A stretch of 7,693 nt of DNA from Actinomycetes bacterium (lineage in GTDB: Bacteria > Actinomycetota > Acidimicrobiia > Acidimicrobiales > Palsa-688): the NCBI GenBank assembly GCA_021821705.1, contig JAKACE010000077.1:1-7693 (forward strand), in the 5' to 3' direction. The position numbers and the translations under genes were made by a program. The notes under the pieces were generated by a model. That model did no database searches. It saw only the letters and a list, made by a program, of their open reading frames with translations, and was not told the DNA's origin. Positions 1 to 5,315 of the stretch are shown piece after piece (position 1 is the stretch's first letter; each line of letters opens with the position of its first letter).

Positions 1-238
1 TAGGCGTTGCCCCGGACCCTGGTCACGCAAGCCGGTCACGGACGTGCCCAAATCGGGTGGAGCCGACGCAATGCTTGGTGCAGTTGTGGCGGCGGCCGTG
101 CTGGTGTGTGAAATAGCTGGTGCAGCGGCGCGAACCGGGCCCACGACCGATCACCAGGTTGACTTCAGCGGCCCGCCAGGACCGGGCTGGGTCGACCGGC
201 TCCAACCTGACGCCCGGGCCACCTGAAGGGAGCCGATC
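1..238. other. Upstream region without a confident gene
   Basis: I find no convincing gene here. A + strand frame from ATG 71 to TGA 226 (51 codons) has a GGAG at 59-62, eight bases before the ATG, and a hydrophobic alanine/valine-rich start, so a tiny membrane peptide is conceivable. Read from GTG 44, however, this frame has only about 65% G/C at third positions, well below the real genes nearby. A TTGACT at 159-164 resembles a -35 box, but no AT-rich -10 follows at 16-18 bp. I saw no CIRCE or HAIR heat-shock operator. The first three bases (TAG) could be the stop of a gene outside the window, which cannot be judged from here. Confidence 0.4.
226..232 (+). promoter_or_regulatory. Ribosome binding site of the 33-codon ORF before ftsH
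   Basis: AAGGGAG lies six bases upstream of GTG 239, a good Shine-Dalgarno match and spacing. No comparable site precedes the ftsH start at 337. Ribosomes for both frames may therefore load here, with ftsH translated by coupling. Confidence 0.6.
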
Positions 239-340
239 GTGAGACGGCCCACGGAGTTCACCGAGGGGACCTGGATCTCCCGCGTCGGCGCCCCCTGCCC
301 TGTGATGGCAGGGCCCGTCGCCCCAGAGCGCCGCAAGTGA
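239..340 (+). CDS. Small protein (33 aa), translationally coupled to ftsH
   Basis: I do not recognise this product. The frame starts at GTG 239 behind AAGGGAG (226-232) and ends at TGA 338-340. Three observations support it as a real gene: the well-placed Shine-Dalgarno, 29 of 33 codons ending in G or C, and a GTGA overlap in which its stop shares bases with the ftsH GTG at 337. The peptide is basic at both ends (MRRP at the start, ERRK at the end) and has one cysteine near residue 20. It has no hydrophobic stretch long enough for a membrane helix. It could be a functional small protein or simply a leader whose translation delivers ribosomes to ftsH. The function is unknown. Confidence 0.5.
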   Translation: MRRPTEFTEGTWISRVGAPCPVMAGPVAPERRK

Positions 341-2304
341 GGTCCTACCCCGGCCAGGCCCCCCGCCGCCAGGGGGCCCCGACTCAGCCGAACGGACGGG
401 CCGCGCTGCCGCCCCCGGCGCCGCTACAGCGTTGGCGCTACGGGCTCATGTTGGTCGCCCTGTTGATCGCCGCCCTGGTGGTCTTGGGCACGGAGAACAG
501 GGGGGCACCCGTGCGGGAGCTCTCCTACACCGGCTTCGTCGAGCAAGTCGACGCGAACAGGGTTTCCACAGCCACGATAAGCTCGACCGGCGCCGTCACC
601 GGGAAGCTCCACAGCGGCACGGCTTACGCCTCGCAGATCCCAGCTGCGCTCAACGACACCTCCCTGGGCCAGGTCCTGCTCCGTCACGGGGTACAGGTGA
701 CGGGCACCAGCGCGACCTCGACCTCCCTGGCCGGGCTGCTCGAGCCGCTGCTGCTCATGGGCCTCATGATCGGTGCCTTCGTGTGGGTAGGCCGCCGTGC
801 CCGCAAACAACTGGGGGGAGGCCTCGGCGGTGTCATGGGTATCGGCCGGTCCAAGGCCAAGGTCTACGACGAGGAGAAGCCCACCACCCGGTTCACCGAC
901 ATCGCCGGCTACGAGGGCTCCAAGGCCGAGGTCATGGAGGTCGTGGACTTCTTGAAGCATCCTCAGCGCTACGCTGCGGCAGGTGCGGTAGGGCCCAAAG
1001 GCGTGCTGATGGTCGGCCCCCCTGGGACCGGCAAGACGCTCCTGGCAAGAGCCGTTGCGGGTGAGGCGGGTGTACCTTTCTTCGCGCTGTCGGGGTCGAG
1101 CTTCGTCGAGATGTTCGTCGGCGTCGGGGCGTCGAGAGTGCGTGACCTGTTCGCTGACGCACGCAAGCGTTCACCGGCCATCATCTTCATAGACGAGATA
1201 GACGCCATCGGGGGCCGGCGCGGCCCGGGTGGTTTCGGCTCCAACGACGAACGAGAGCAGACCCTCAACCAACTGTTGTCCGACATGGACGGTTTCGAGC
1301 CTGGGGCCAGTGTTGTCGTCATGGCGGCCACCAACCGGGCCGAGATACTCGACTCGGCGCTCCTGCGCCCTGGGAGGTTCGACAGGACCGTTGAGATCCC
1401 GCTGCCGAACCAGTCCGAAAGGACCGCCGTCTTGGCCATCCACGGCAACGGAAAGAAGTTCGACCCCGATGTCGACCTGGACGCAGTGGCCCGCAGCACC
1501 CCCGGCTTCTCGGGCGCAGACCTCGCAAACCTCGTAAACGAAGCGGCCATCAACGCTGTGCGCGCCCGGCGCGACGTCATCACCGCAGCCGACTTCGATA
1601 TGGCCCGGGACCGTCTTCTGATCGGCCGGCGTGACACCTCGAACGCCTTGTTGCCCGAGGAGAAGCACGCCGTCGCCGTGCACGAGGCCGGCCACGCCCT
1701 GGTCGCTGTGCTCTCGGAGCACGCTGACCCCGTTGCCAAGGTAACCATCCTGCCCCGCGGTGCCGCTCTCGGCGTAACCGAACAGCTCCCGGTCTCCGAG
1801 CGTCACCTCTACCCAAAGAGCTACCTCACTGATTCGCTGGCCGTCCGCCTCGCAGGTCGCGCCGCCGAGGTCATCGTGCTCGGGGAGCCCTCGACGGGGG
1901 CGTCCAACGACCTCGCCGGCGCCACCAGCCTCGCCACCCGCATGGTCCGGGAGTGGGGCCTCTCGATCGAAGTCGGCCCCGTCGGCTACGGGCCGGAAGG
2001 GCCGACCCGCGACAACCCCTTTGCCGGCCGTCAGTACTCCGAGGAGACGCAACGCTCCATCGACCGGGAAGTGGCCAACCTCCTGGACGAGGCCCAGGCC
2101 AGGGCGAGCAAGCTCCTGCGCGACAACCTGGGCACGCTCGAGCGCGTCACCGAGCTCCTGCTGGAGCGCGAGACCATCGACGGCACAGAGCTGCTCGCCA
2201 TCACCGGGGCCAAAACGTCAACTGAGGAACGGGTACTTGTCCTTGGCCACGCGGCCACCAGCATGTCCCGCACAGACGACAGGCCGGCTACCGGCAACCG
2301 TTGA
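337..2304 (+). CDS. ftsH: ATP-dependent zinc metalloprotease FtsH
   Basis: This is a membrane-anchored AAA+ protease of 655 aa, normal for FtsH. The family forms hexamers that pull misfolded membrane proteins and short-lived regulators through the pore and degrade them on the cytoplasmic side. In order: a proline-rich cytoplasmic start (1-33), membrane helix 1 (about 36-51), an extracytoplasmic segment (about 52-130), membrane helix 2 (131-151), and a Gly-rich linker. The AAA module has Walker A GPPGTGKT (227-234), the aromatic pore loop F260-V-G, Walker B IIFIDE (282-287), and a second region of homology starting ATNR at 331 with arginine fingers R344 and R347. The protease has HEAGH (449-453) and the third zinc ligand D525 in GASND. 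All catalytic residues are present. The GTG start is set by its GTGA overlap with the 33-codon ORF; the next in-frame ATG (448) would cut into helix 1. The last bases, including the stop, form the first unit of a 17-bp tandem repeat. Actinobacteria can carry more than one ftsH; whether this is the main copy cannot be told from here. Confidence 0.96.
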   Translation: MRSYPGQAPRRQGAPTQPNGRAALPPPAPLQRWRYGLMLVALLIAALVVLGTENRGAPVRELSYTGFVEQVDANRVSTATISSTGAVTGKLHSGTAYASQIPAALNDTSLGQVLLRHGVQVTGTSATSTSLAGLLEPLLLMGLMIGAFVWVGRRARKQLGGGLGGVMGIGRSKAKVYDEEKPTTRFTDIAGYEGSKAEVMEVVDFLKHPQRYAAAGAVGPKGVLMVGPPGTGKTLLARAVAGEAGVPFFALSGSSFVEMFVGVGASRVRDLFADARKRSPAIIFIDEIDAIGGRRGPGGFGSNDEREQTLNQLLSDMDGFEPGASVVVMAATNRAEILDSALLRPGRFDRTVEIPLPNQSERTAVLAIHGNGKKFDPDVDLDAVARSTPGFSGADLANLVNEAAINAVRARRDVITAADFDMARDRLLIGRRDTSNALLPEEKHAVAVHEAGHALVAVLSEHADPVAKVTILPRGAALGVTEQLPVSERHLYPKSYLTDSLAVRLAGRAAEVIVLGEPSTGASNDLAGATSLATRMVREWGLSIEVGPVGYGPEGPTRDNPFAGRQYSEETQRSIDREVANLLDEAQARASKLLRDNLGTLERVTELLLERETIDGTELLAITGAKTSTEERVLVLGHAATSMSRTDDRPATGNR

Positions 2305-2379
2305 GCTGGGGCAACCGTTGAGCTGGGGCAACCGTTGAGCTGGGGCAACCGTTGAGCTGGGGCAACCGTTGAGCCGGGG
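2295..2379. repeat. Tandem repeat, five copies of a 17-bp unit
   Basis: Five head-to-tail units of CAACCGTTGAGCTGGGG start at 2295, 2312, 2329, 2346 and 2363. The first four are identical and the fifth has a single T-to-C change at 2375. The ftsH stop codon (2302-2304) is inside the first unit, so the array mostly fills the space between the convergent ftsH and GAF-ANTAR C genes. Each unit contains CAAC-C-GTTG, a short interrupted palindrome, and the palindrome AGCT. The near-identity suggests recent slippage-type amplification. No role is evident. Confidence 0.95.
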
Positions 2380-2405
2380 CCGCAGGTGCGCCGACGCCCG
2401 GCCCC
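2376..2405. terminator. GC-rich hairpin between convergent genes, possible terminator
   Basis: GGGGCCG (2376-2382) pairs with CGGCCCC (2399-2405) across a 16-base loop, just beyond the tandem repeat and between two converging genes. No T-run follows on either strand, so a classic intrinsic terminator is not supported. Its position is the main argument. Confidence 0.25.
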
Positions 2406-2435
2406 CGCTGGTTCAGTAAGCCTGGTGCCCCTTGG

Positions 2436-3194
2436 TCAATTTGGCAGGCGGCCGGGCAGACGCCCGGGTGCAGGCGCCGGCGCAAGCGCCGAAGAAGCCA
2501 GGGAGCCGTCGATGACGGCCTCGGCTACAGCTACCAGGCGCAGGTTGTGCTTGCGTGCATAGCCCCGCAGGGCCGAGAAAGCCATTTGCATGTTGAGCCC
2601 GCTCCGCTCGGCAACCATCCCCTTGGCCTGCTCGATCACTATGCGGCTGTTCAGCGCATGCTGGAGCTGTTGGTTGAGGACCTGAGCCTCGAGCGAGGCG
2701 CGGTGCTGGAGTATGGCGATCGTAGCGATGTCCGCCAGGGCCTGGGCGCTCTGCACGTCGGATGCCCTCATCTCGCCCACTGCGACGTGGAAAAGGTTGA
2801 GCGCGCCGATGACCGTCCCGCGTAGCCGCATCGGCAAAGCCTGCACGGCGCCGAAGCCGGCTGCGAGCGCTTCGGCCGAAAAGCGCGGCCAGCTGCCGCC
2901 GTCAGCCGCGAGGTCGTAAGCCGTGACAGCTTTCCCGGTCCGGTAGGCGTCCAGGCAGGGGCCTTCCTCTGCCTGCAGTTCGAAAAGCTCGAGTACGCGC
3001 ATGGCCTCGCTGGAGGAGGCCATGACCCGCAGTTCGCCGTCGGGCCCAGCCAGCATCAAGCCCGCCGCTCCGACGTCCAGTATCTCGACGCAGCGGTCGG
3101 CCAAGCGGGTCAGCAGCTCCACTACGTCGAAGTCCGCCACGAGGGTGTCGGCCAGCTCGACCAGCGCCTTCGCCAGCAACACTTCAGTGGGCAC
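2436..3194 (-). CDS. GAF-ANTAR domain transcriptional antiterminator regulator (C)
   Basis: This is a predicted 252-aa cytoplasmic sensor and RNA-binding regulator. ANTAR domains bind paired stem-loops in nascent RNA and prevent termination; the GAF domain senses a ligand or redox signal. The GAF part spans about residues 9-163 and carries the EEGPCLDAY signature at 76-84, with cysteine 80. The ANTAR part spans about 176-230, with VIEQAKGMV near 186-194, AFSALRGYAR near 205-214 and a final AEAVID helix, all typical. A Pro/Ala-rich tail ends the protein. I chose GTG 3194 because AGGAG (3204-3200) lies five bases upstream and the protein then begins MPTEVLLAKALVELADTLV, a normal-looking family start. 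GTG 3221 in the same frame would add nine residues but lacks such a site. It is the last of three GAF-ANTAR genes in a row, 126 nt after B, and converges with ftsH. Its signal and RNA targets are unknown. Confidence 0.9.
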   Translation of the reverse strand: MPTEVLLAKALVELADTLVADFDVVELLTRLADRCVEILDVGAAGLMLAGPDGELRVMASSSEAMRVLELFELQAEEGPCLDAYRTGKAVTAYDLAADGGSWPRFSAEALAAGFGAVQALPMRLRGTVIGALNLFHVAVGEMRASDVQSAQALADIATIAILQHRASLEAQVLNQQLQHALNSRIVIEQAKGMVAERSGLNMQMAFSALRGYARKHNLRLVAVAEAVIDGSLASSALAPAPAPGRLPGRLPN

Positions 3195-3199
3195 GAGCT

Positions 3200-3204
3200 C
3201 TCCT
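3200..3204 (-). promoter_or_regulatory. Ribosome binding site deciding the start of GAF-ANTAR C
   Basis: AGGAG on the - strand sits five bases before GTG 3194. Because it lies downstream of GTG 3221, it favours the shorter protein. Confidence 0.7.
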
Positions 3205-3214
3205 AGCACGCCCG

Positions 3215-3275
3215 CACCCACCGGTCGGGTGAGGGCGGCATGTGGACATGGATGCTAGCGGGCCACCGGCGGCCC
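3215..3275 (-). other. Two hairpins in the leader between GAF-ANTAR B and C
   Basis: On the - strand the 126-nt leader of C contains two short stem-loops. The first is GGGCC-GCCGGT-GGCCC (3275-3260), a 5-bp stem with a six-base loop. The second is CACCC-GACCGGT-GGGTG (3231-3215), a 5-bp stem with a seven-base loop, or ACCGGT plus one bulged G. The second ends 20 bases before the GTG start. Known ANTAR targets are paired stem-loops with six-base loops having A at position 1 and G at position 4. Here loop 1 has G at position 1, and loop 2 fits only if the extra G is bulged. Both are therefore imperfect candidates. Confidence 0.25.
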
Positions 3276-3320
3276 TGGGTGACGGCTCGGGTGCGGACAT
3301 GACAGCGAAGCGCTGCTCCC

Positions 3321-4052
3321 TCACGGCATGGGGTCCCTTTGCCCGCTGGCGGCGTCGAAACGCAGGGTCCTGTCCACGACGTCTCTGGCCACTTCGGCGA
3401 GGGGACGGCCGTTGCCGAAAGCGTACGCCCTCAAGCGTACCAGCGCTTGGGCGACACTCACTTCGAGCTGGGCGGCTACCATCCCGGAGGCCTGGTGGAC
3501 GACATAGTGGAAATCGGCACCCGCCCCCAGCCGAGCCGCCAATTTGCCCGGCGGTGCGTCGGCCTGCAGCACGAGGATGGCCTGAGCCGCGACGTCGGCC
3601 ATGACCAGGGCGTAGGCATGCTGGTCGTCGCTCAGCGGCCCGCGGCTCTCGCGGCAAAGGCTGAGCGCCCCCAGACGAACGGCGCCGACCTGGAGCGGGA
3701 AGGCGAAAACGGCCGCCACGCCGGCCTCGACGGCCGCGGCGGCAAAAGCCGGCCACCGGGGGTTCTCGGCGTGGGCCAGGTCGGGCTCGAGCACCGGCCA
3801 GCCCTGCTTGTACGCGTCCACGCACGGTCCCTCGCCCAAGGCGTACTGGAGCTGCTCGATCAGGTCGCTCATGTCGTTTGTGGTGCACAGCGAGCCGTCG
3901 GGGATCTCTGCCGACATCAGCATGATCCCCGCCCCGCTCATGGTGGTGACTTCGGCGCAGACGTCGCACAACCGCCTGGCCCCGAACGCGCCGTCTCCGG
4001 CACCGACGAGCAGGCCGAGGATGCGAGCGCGGCGCTCACCCTCCGCCGGCAC
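3321..4052 (-). CDS. GAF-ANTAR domain regulator (B)
   Basis: A 243-aa predicted regulator of the GAF-ANTAR family, distinct from its neighbours. The GAF region (about 25-165) includes GAGIMLMS at 40-47, the GEGPCVDAY signature (73-81, cysteine 77) and the stretch LVMADVAAQAIL (149-160). The C-terminal ANTAR-like segment (about 178-232) carries VVHQASGMVAAQL (184-196) and LVRLRAYAF (204-212). It is recognisably ANTAR but diverges from the usual AKG-type core helix seen in C. The start is GTG 4052: GAGGG (4063-4059) lies six bases upstream, and the protein then begins MPAEGERRARIL, as expected for this family. The frame stays open far upstream, but that extension has low-complexity Arg/Pro/Gly composition and overlaps gene A in another frame. 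ATG 4148 would add 32 residues without a ribosome site. It lies 287 nt downstream of A and 126 nt upstream of C. RNA target and ligand are unknown. Confidence 0.9.
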   Translation of the reverse strand: MPAEGERRARILGLLVGAGDGAFGARRLCDVCAEVTTMSGAGIMLMSAEIPDGSLCTTNDMSDLIEQLQYALGEGPCVDAYKQGWPVLEPDLAHAENPRWPAFAAAAVEAGVAAVFAFPLQVGAVRLGALSLCRESRGPLSDDQHAYALVMADVAAQAILVLQADAPPGKLAARLGAGADFHYVVHQASGMVAAQLEVSVAQALVRLRAYAFGNGRPLAEVARDVVDRTLRFDAASGQRDPMP

Positions 4053-4200
4053 TCGTGGCCCTCGATGGCGAGGCAGCTTCGCCCTGCCACCACTGTGCCC
4101 GCCTCGGGACTGGACGACCGATCGCCCTGCCCCAGGGGCAGCCGGCATGCAGACGAGGTTGGCCACGAGCGACAAAGGACGAGGACGCGGTTGGGGACAT
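4036..4200 (-). CDS. Possible short upstream ORF (54 aa) before GAF-ANTAR B
   Basis: ATG 4200 is preceded by AGGAG (4209-4205) with a four-base gap, a strong initiation signal. The frame ends at TGA 4038-4036, overlapping the start of B by 17 bases in a different frame. Against it: only about 69% of third positions are G/C and the peptide (Trp-, Arg- and Pro-rich) resembles no family I know. If translated, it may act as a leader affecting B rather than encode a useful protein. A start decayed by frameshift is another reading. Confidence 0.25.
   Translation of the reverse strand: MSPTASSSFVARGQPRLHAGCPWGRAIGRPVPRRAQWWQGEAASPSRATSAGGG
4127..4141. repeat. 15-bp inverted repeat in the leader of GAF-ANTAR B
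   Basis: CTGCCCC-A-GGGGCAG is a perfect 7-bp inverted repeat around one central base, 75-89 bp upstream of the B start and inside the short upstream ORF. It could be an operator half-site pair or a small RNA hairpin. There is no direct evidence for either. Confidence 0.4.
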
Positions 4201-4339
4201 GGCACTCCTCTATGGCTCTTACGCTGCTGCGCCGCTACCAGGGTCCGGAGTACCGCCCCAGCCTGCTCATGCTGACCTGGCACGTCGGGGCTTCGTCGTG
4301 CCCACTGGAGGCTACACCCTGGGGGCTGCTCCCACCGCC
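4201..4339. other. Intergenic part of the GAF-ANTAR A-B gap
   Basis: Between the end of A and the short ORF before B, I see only the AGGAG at 4209-4205. I find no T-rich terminator after A and no convincing -35/-10 pair for B, so read-through from A to B remains possible. Confidence 0.4.
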
Positions 4340-5089
4340 TCAGCGACCGCGACCGGTGCCTGGCATCTCGCCTGTGGCTACCAGCTCCTCGGCGACCTCG
4401 CGCAGCTTGACGTTCAGGTGCTGCGACGCCCGCTTGAGGACACCGAAGGCCTCGGCGGCGCCGATGCGCTCGCGCTCCATGAGGATGCCCTGGGCCTGTC
4501 CTACCAGCTCCCGTGTGACAAGGGCCTGGTGGAGGTTCTCGGCGAGCAGGATCTGCTCGTCGCGCAGCTGAGCCAGGGTGACGGCCGTCCCGCCAAGGTC
4601 CGCCAGCACCAGGCCCTGCGCCCGCTGGACGTACCCGAACGCGCCCGGGTGCGCCCCATAGAGGTTCAGGCACCCGATGCTCCCGCCAGCCCAGAGCCGC
4701 ATCGCCAGCTGGCTGCGAGCCCCGCAGGCGGCCGCCTCGGGGCCGTAGCGCGGCCATCGTGGGTCCGCAGCCAGGTCCTCGGCACACGAGATGCCCGACG
4801 TGGCAACGGCGTCGAGGCATGGCCCCTCCTCCTGTGCGACCTGGATCTCGTCGAGGGTGACGGCGCCCGAGCCGGTACCTGCTCGGGTGGTCAGCCGGCC
4901 GTTTTGAAGCAGGACGACGCTGGCTGAGCCGCAGCCGTCGACGGTCTCGACAGATAGCTGCACCAGTGCTCGCAACGTGGCCTCCACCCCTCCGGCCAGG
5001 AACAACGACCGAGCCTTGTGGGCCAAGTCGACCACAAGGCCGGCACCCCGGCCGGCCCCGGCTGCGGGAAGCACTTCGTCGCTGGCCAT
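4340..5089 (-). CDS. GAF-ANTAR domain transcriptional antiterminator regulator (A)
   Basis: A predicted 249-aa sensor and RNA-binding regulator, first in transcription order of the three. The GAF domain covers about residues 25-172 and has the QEEGPCLDA signature (86-94, cysteine 91) and RWPRYGPEA (111-119). The ANTAR domain covers about 182-240 and is canonical: HQALVTRELVGQAQGILMER (187-206), AEAFGVLKRASQ (212-223) and AEELVATG (233-240). I chose ATG 5089. The open frame extends to 5221, but the added residues are Pro/Arg-rich and non-conserved. No Shine-Dalgarno precedes the ATG. Instead TTGTGG-17 bp-TATAGA (5128-5100) lies directly upstream, suggesting a leaderless or nearly leaderless mRNA, which is common in actinobacteria. 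GTG 5095 in frame is an equally close alternative. It is divergent from the desaturase across about 156 nt. Confidence 0.9.
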   Translation of the reverse strand: MASDEVLPAAGAGRGAGLVVDLAHKARSLFLAGGVEATLRALVQLSVETVDGCGSASVVLLQNGRLTTRAGTGSGAVTLDEIQVAQEEGPCLDAVATSGISCAEDLAADPRWPRYGPEAAACGARSQLAMRLWAGGSIGCLNLYGAHPGAFGYVQRAQGLVLADLGGTAVTLAQLRDEQILLAENLHQALVTRELVGQAQGILMERERIGAAEAFGVLKRASQHLNVKLREVAEELVATGEMPGTGRGR

Positions 5090-5099
5090 TGGCACCAGA

Positions 5100-5128
5100 T
5101 CTATACGGGTTCGGGGGGTTGGCCACAA
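5100..5128 (-). promoter_or_regulatory. Candidate promoter of GAF-ANTAR A
   Basis: On the - strand TTGTGG (5128-5123) and TATAGA (5105-5100) are 17 bp apart, close to a housekeeping-sigma promoter. TATAGA is an AT-rich hexamer in very GC-rich surroundings. Expected transcription starts (about 5094-5090) fall at GTG 5095 or ATG 5089, implying little or no 5' leader. Confidence 0.4.
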
Positions 5129-5157
5129 GGGCCATGGGCCAGGCGGCGCGGCTCCTA

Positions 5158-5169
5158 GCCCGGCCGGGC
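5158..5169. repeat. 12-bp perfect palindrome in the divergent promoter region
   Basis: GCCCGGCCGGGC is its own reverse complement and lies between the divergent GAF-ANTAR A and desaturase genes, about 70 bp from the A start. It could be an operator serving one or both genes, but GC-only palindromes arise easily at this base composition. Confidence 0.3.
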
Positions 5170-5240
5170 GTGTAGGCTGAGGGGACCTTCGACAGTGAGG
5201 GCCCCAGGGCCACCGGTTCACAGCGGTCCGTAACAGCGTT

Positions 5241-5246
5241 CGGAGG
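5241..5246 (+). promoter_or_regulatory. Ribosome binding site before the desaturase leader ORF
   Basis: CGGAGG is six bases upstream of TTG 5253. It touches GTG 5246 and so cannot serve that start, which is in the desaturase frame. It therefore argues for initiation at 5253, with the desaturase starting further downstream. Confidence 0.4.
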
Positions 5247-5252
5247 TGGCGG

Positions 5253-5315
5253 TTGGCTGCTGCATCGCTTTGTGGCGGCGCCAGTGCCGCTTGTCCGGGT
5301 CACGGCCGCTCGTGA
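5253..5315 (+). CDS. Possible 20-aa leader peptide coupled to the desaturase
   Basis: TTG 5253 follows CGGAGG with six-base spacing. The 20-codon frame ends at TGA 5313-5315, which overlaps GTG 5312 of the desaturase as GTGA. The peptide is Ala/Gly/Cys-rich, resembles nothing I know, and its third positions are not strongly G/C. The case rests only on the signals at its two ends, which match the arrangement before ftsH. Confidence 0.25.
   Translation: MAAASLCGGASAACPGHGRS

Noticed and set aside
159..187. Promoter based on TTGACT before the ftsH region
   Set aside because: No -10-like hexamer occurs at 16-18 bp spacing; the following bases are almost all G and C.
44..226. 60-codon + strand frame with a hydrophobic segment before the 33-codon ORF
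   Set aside because: Third-position G/C is only about 65%, no ribosome site precedes GTG 44, and the peptide is unknown. A shorter version from ATG 71 cannot be excluded.
1171..2052. 293-codon - strand frame opposite ftsH
   Set aside because: It is a mirror frame of a strongly conserved gene and has no recognisable motif.
2295..2379. CRISPR-like array
   Set aside because: The 17-bp units are directly contiguous without spacers, so this is a simple tandem repeat.
3339..4571. 410-codon + strand frame opposite GAF-ANTAR B and the end of A
   Set aside because: No known domain, biased composition, and it lies antisense to genes with clear homology. Long antisense frames are expected at this GC content.
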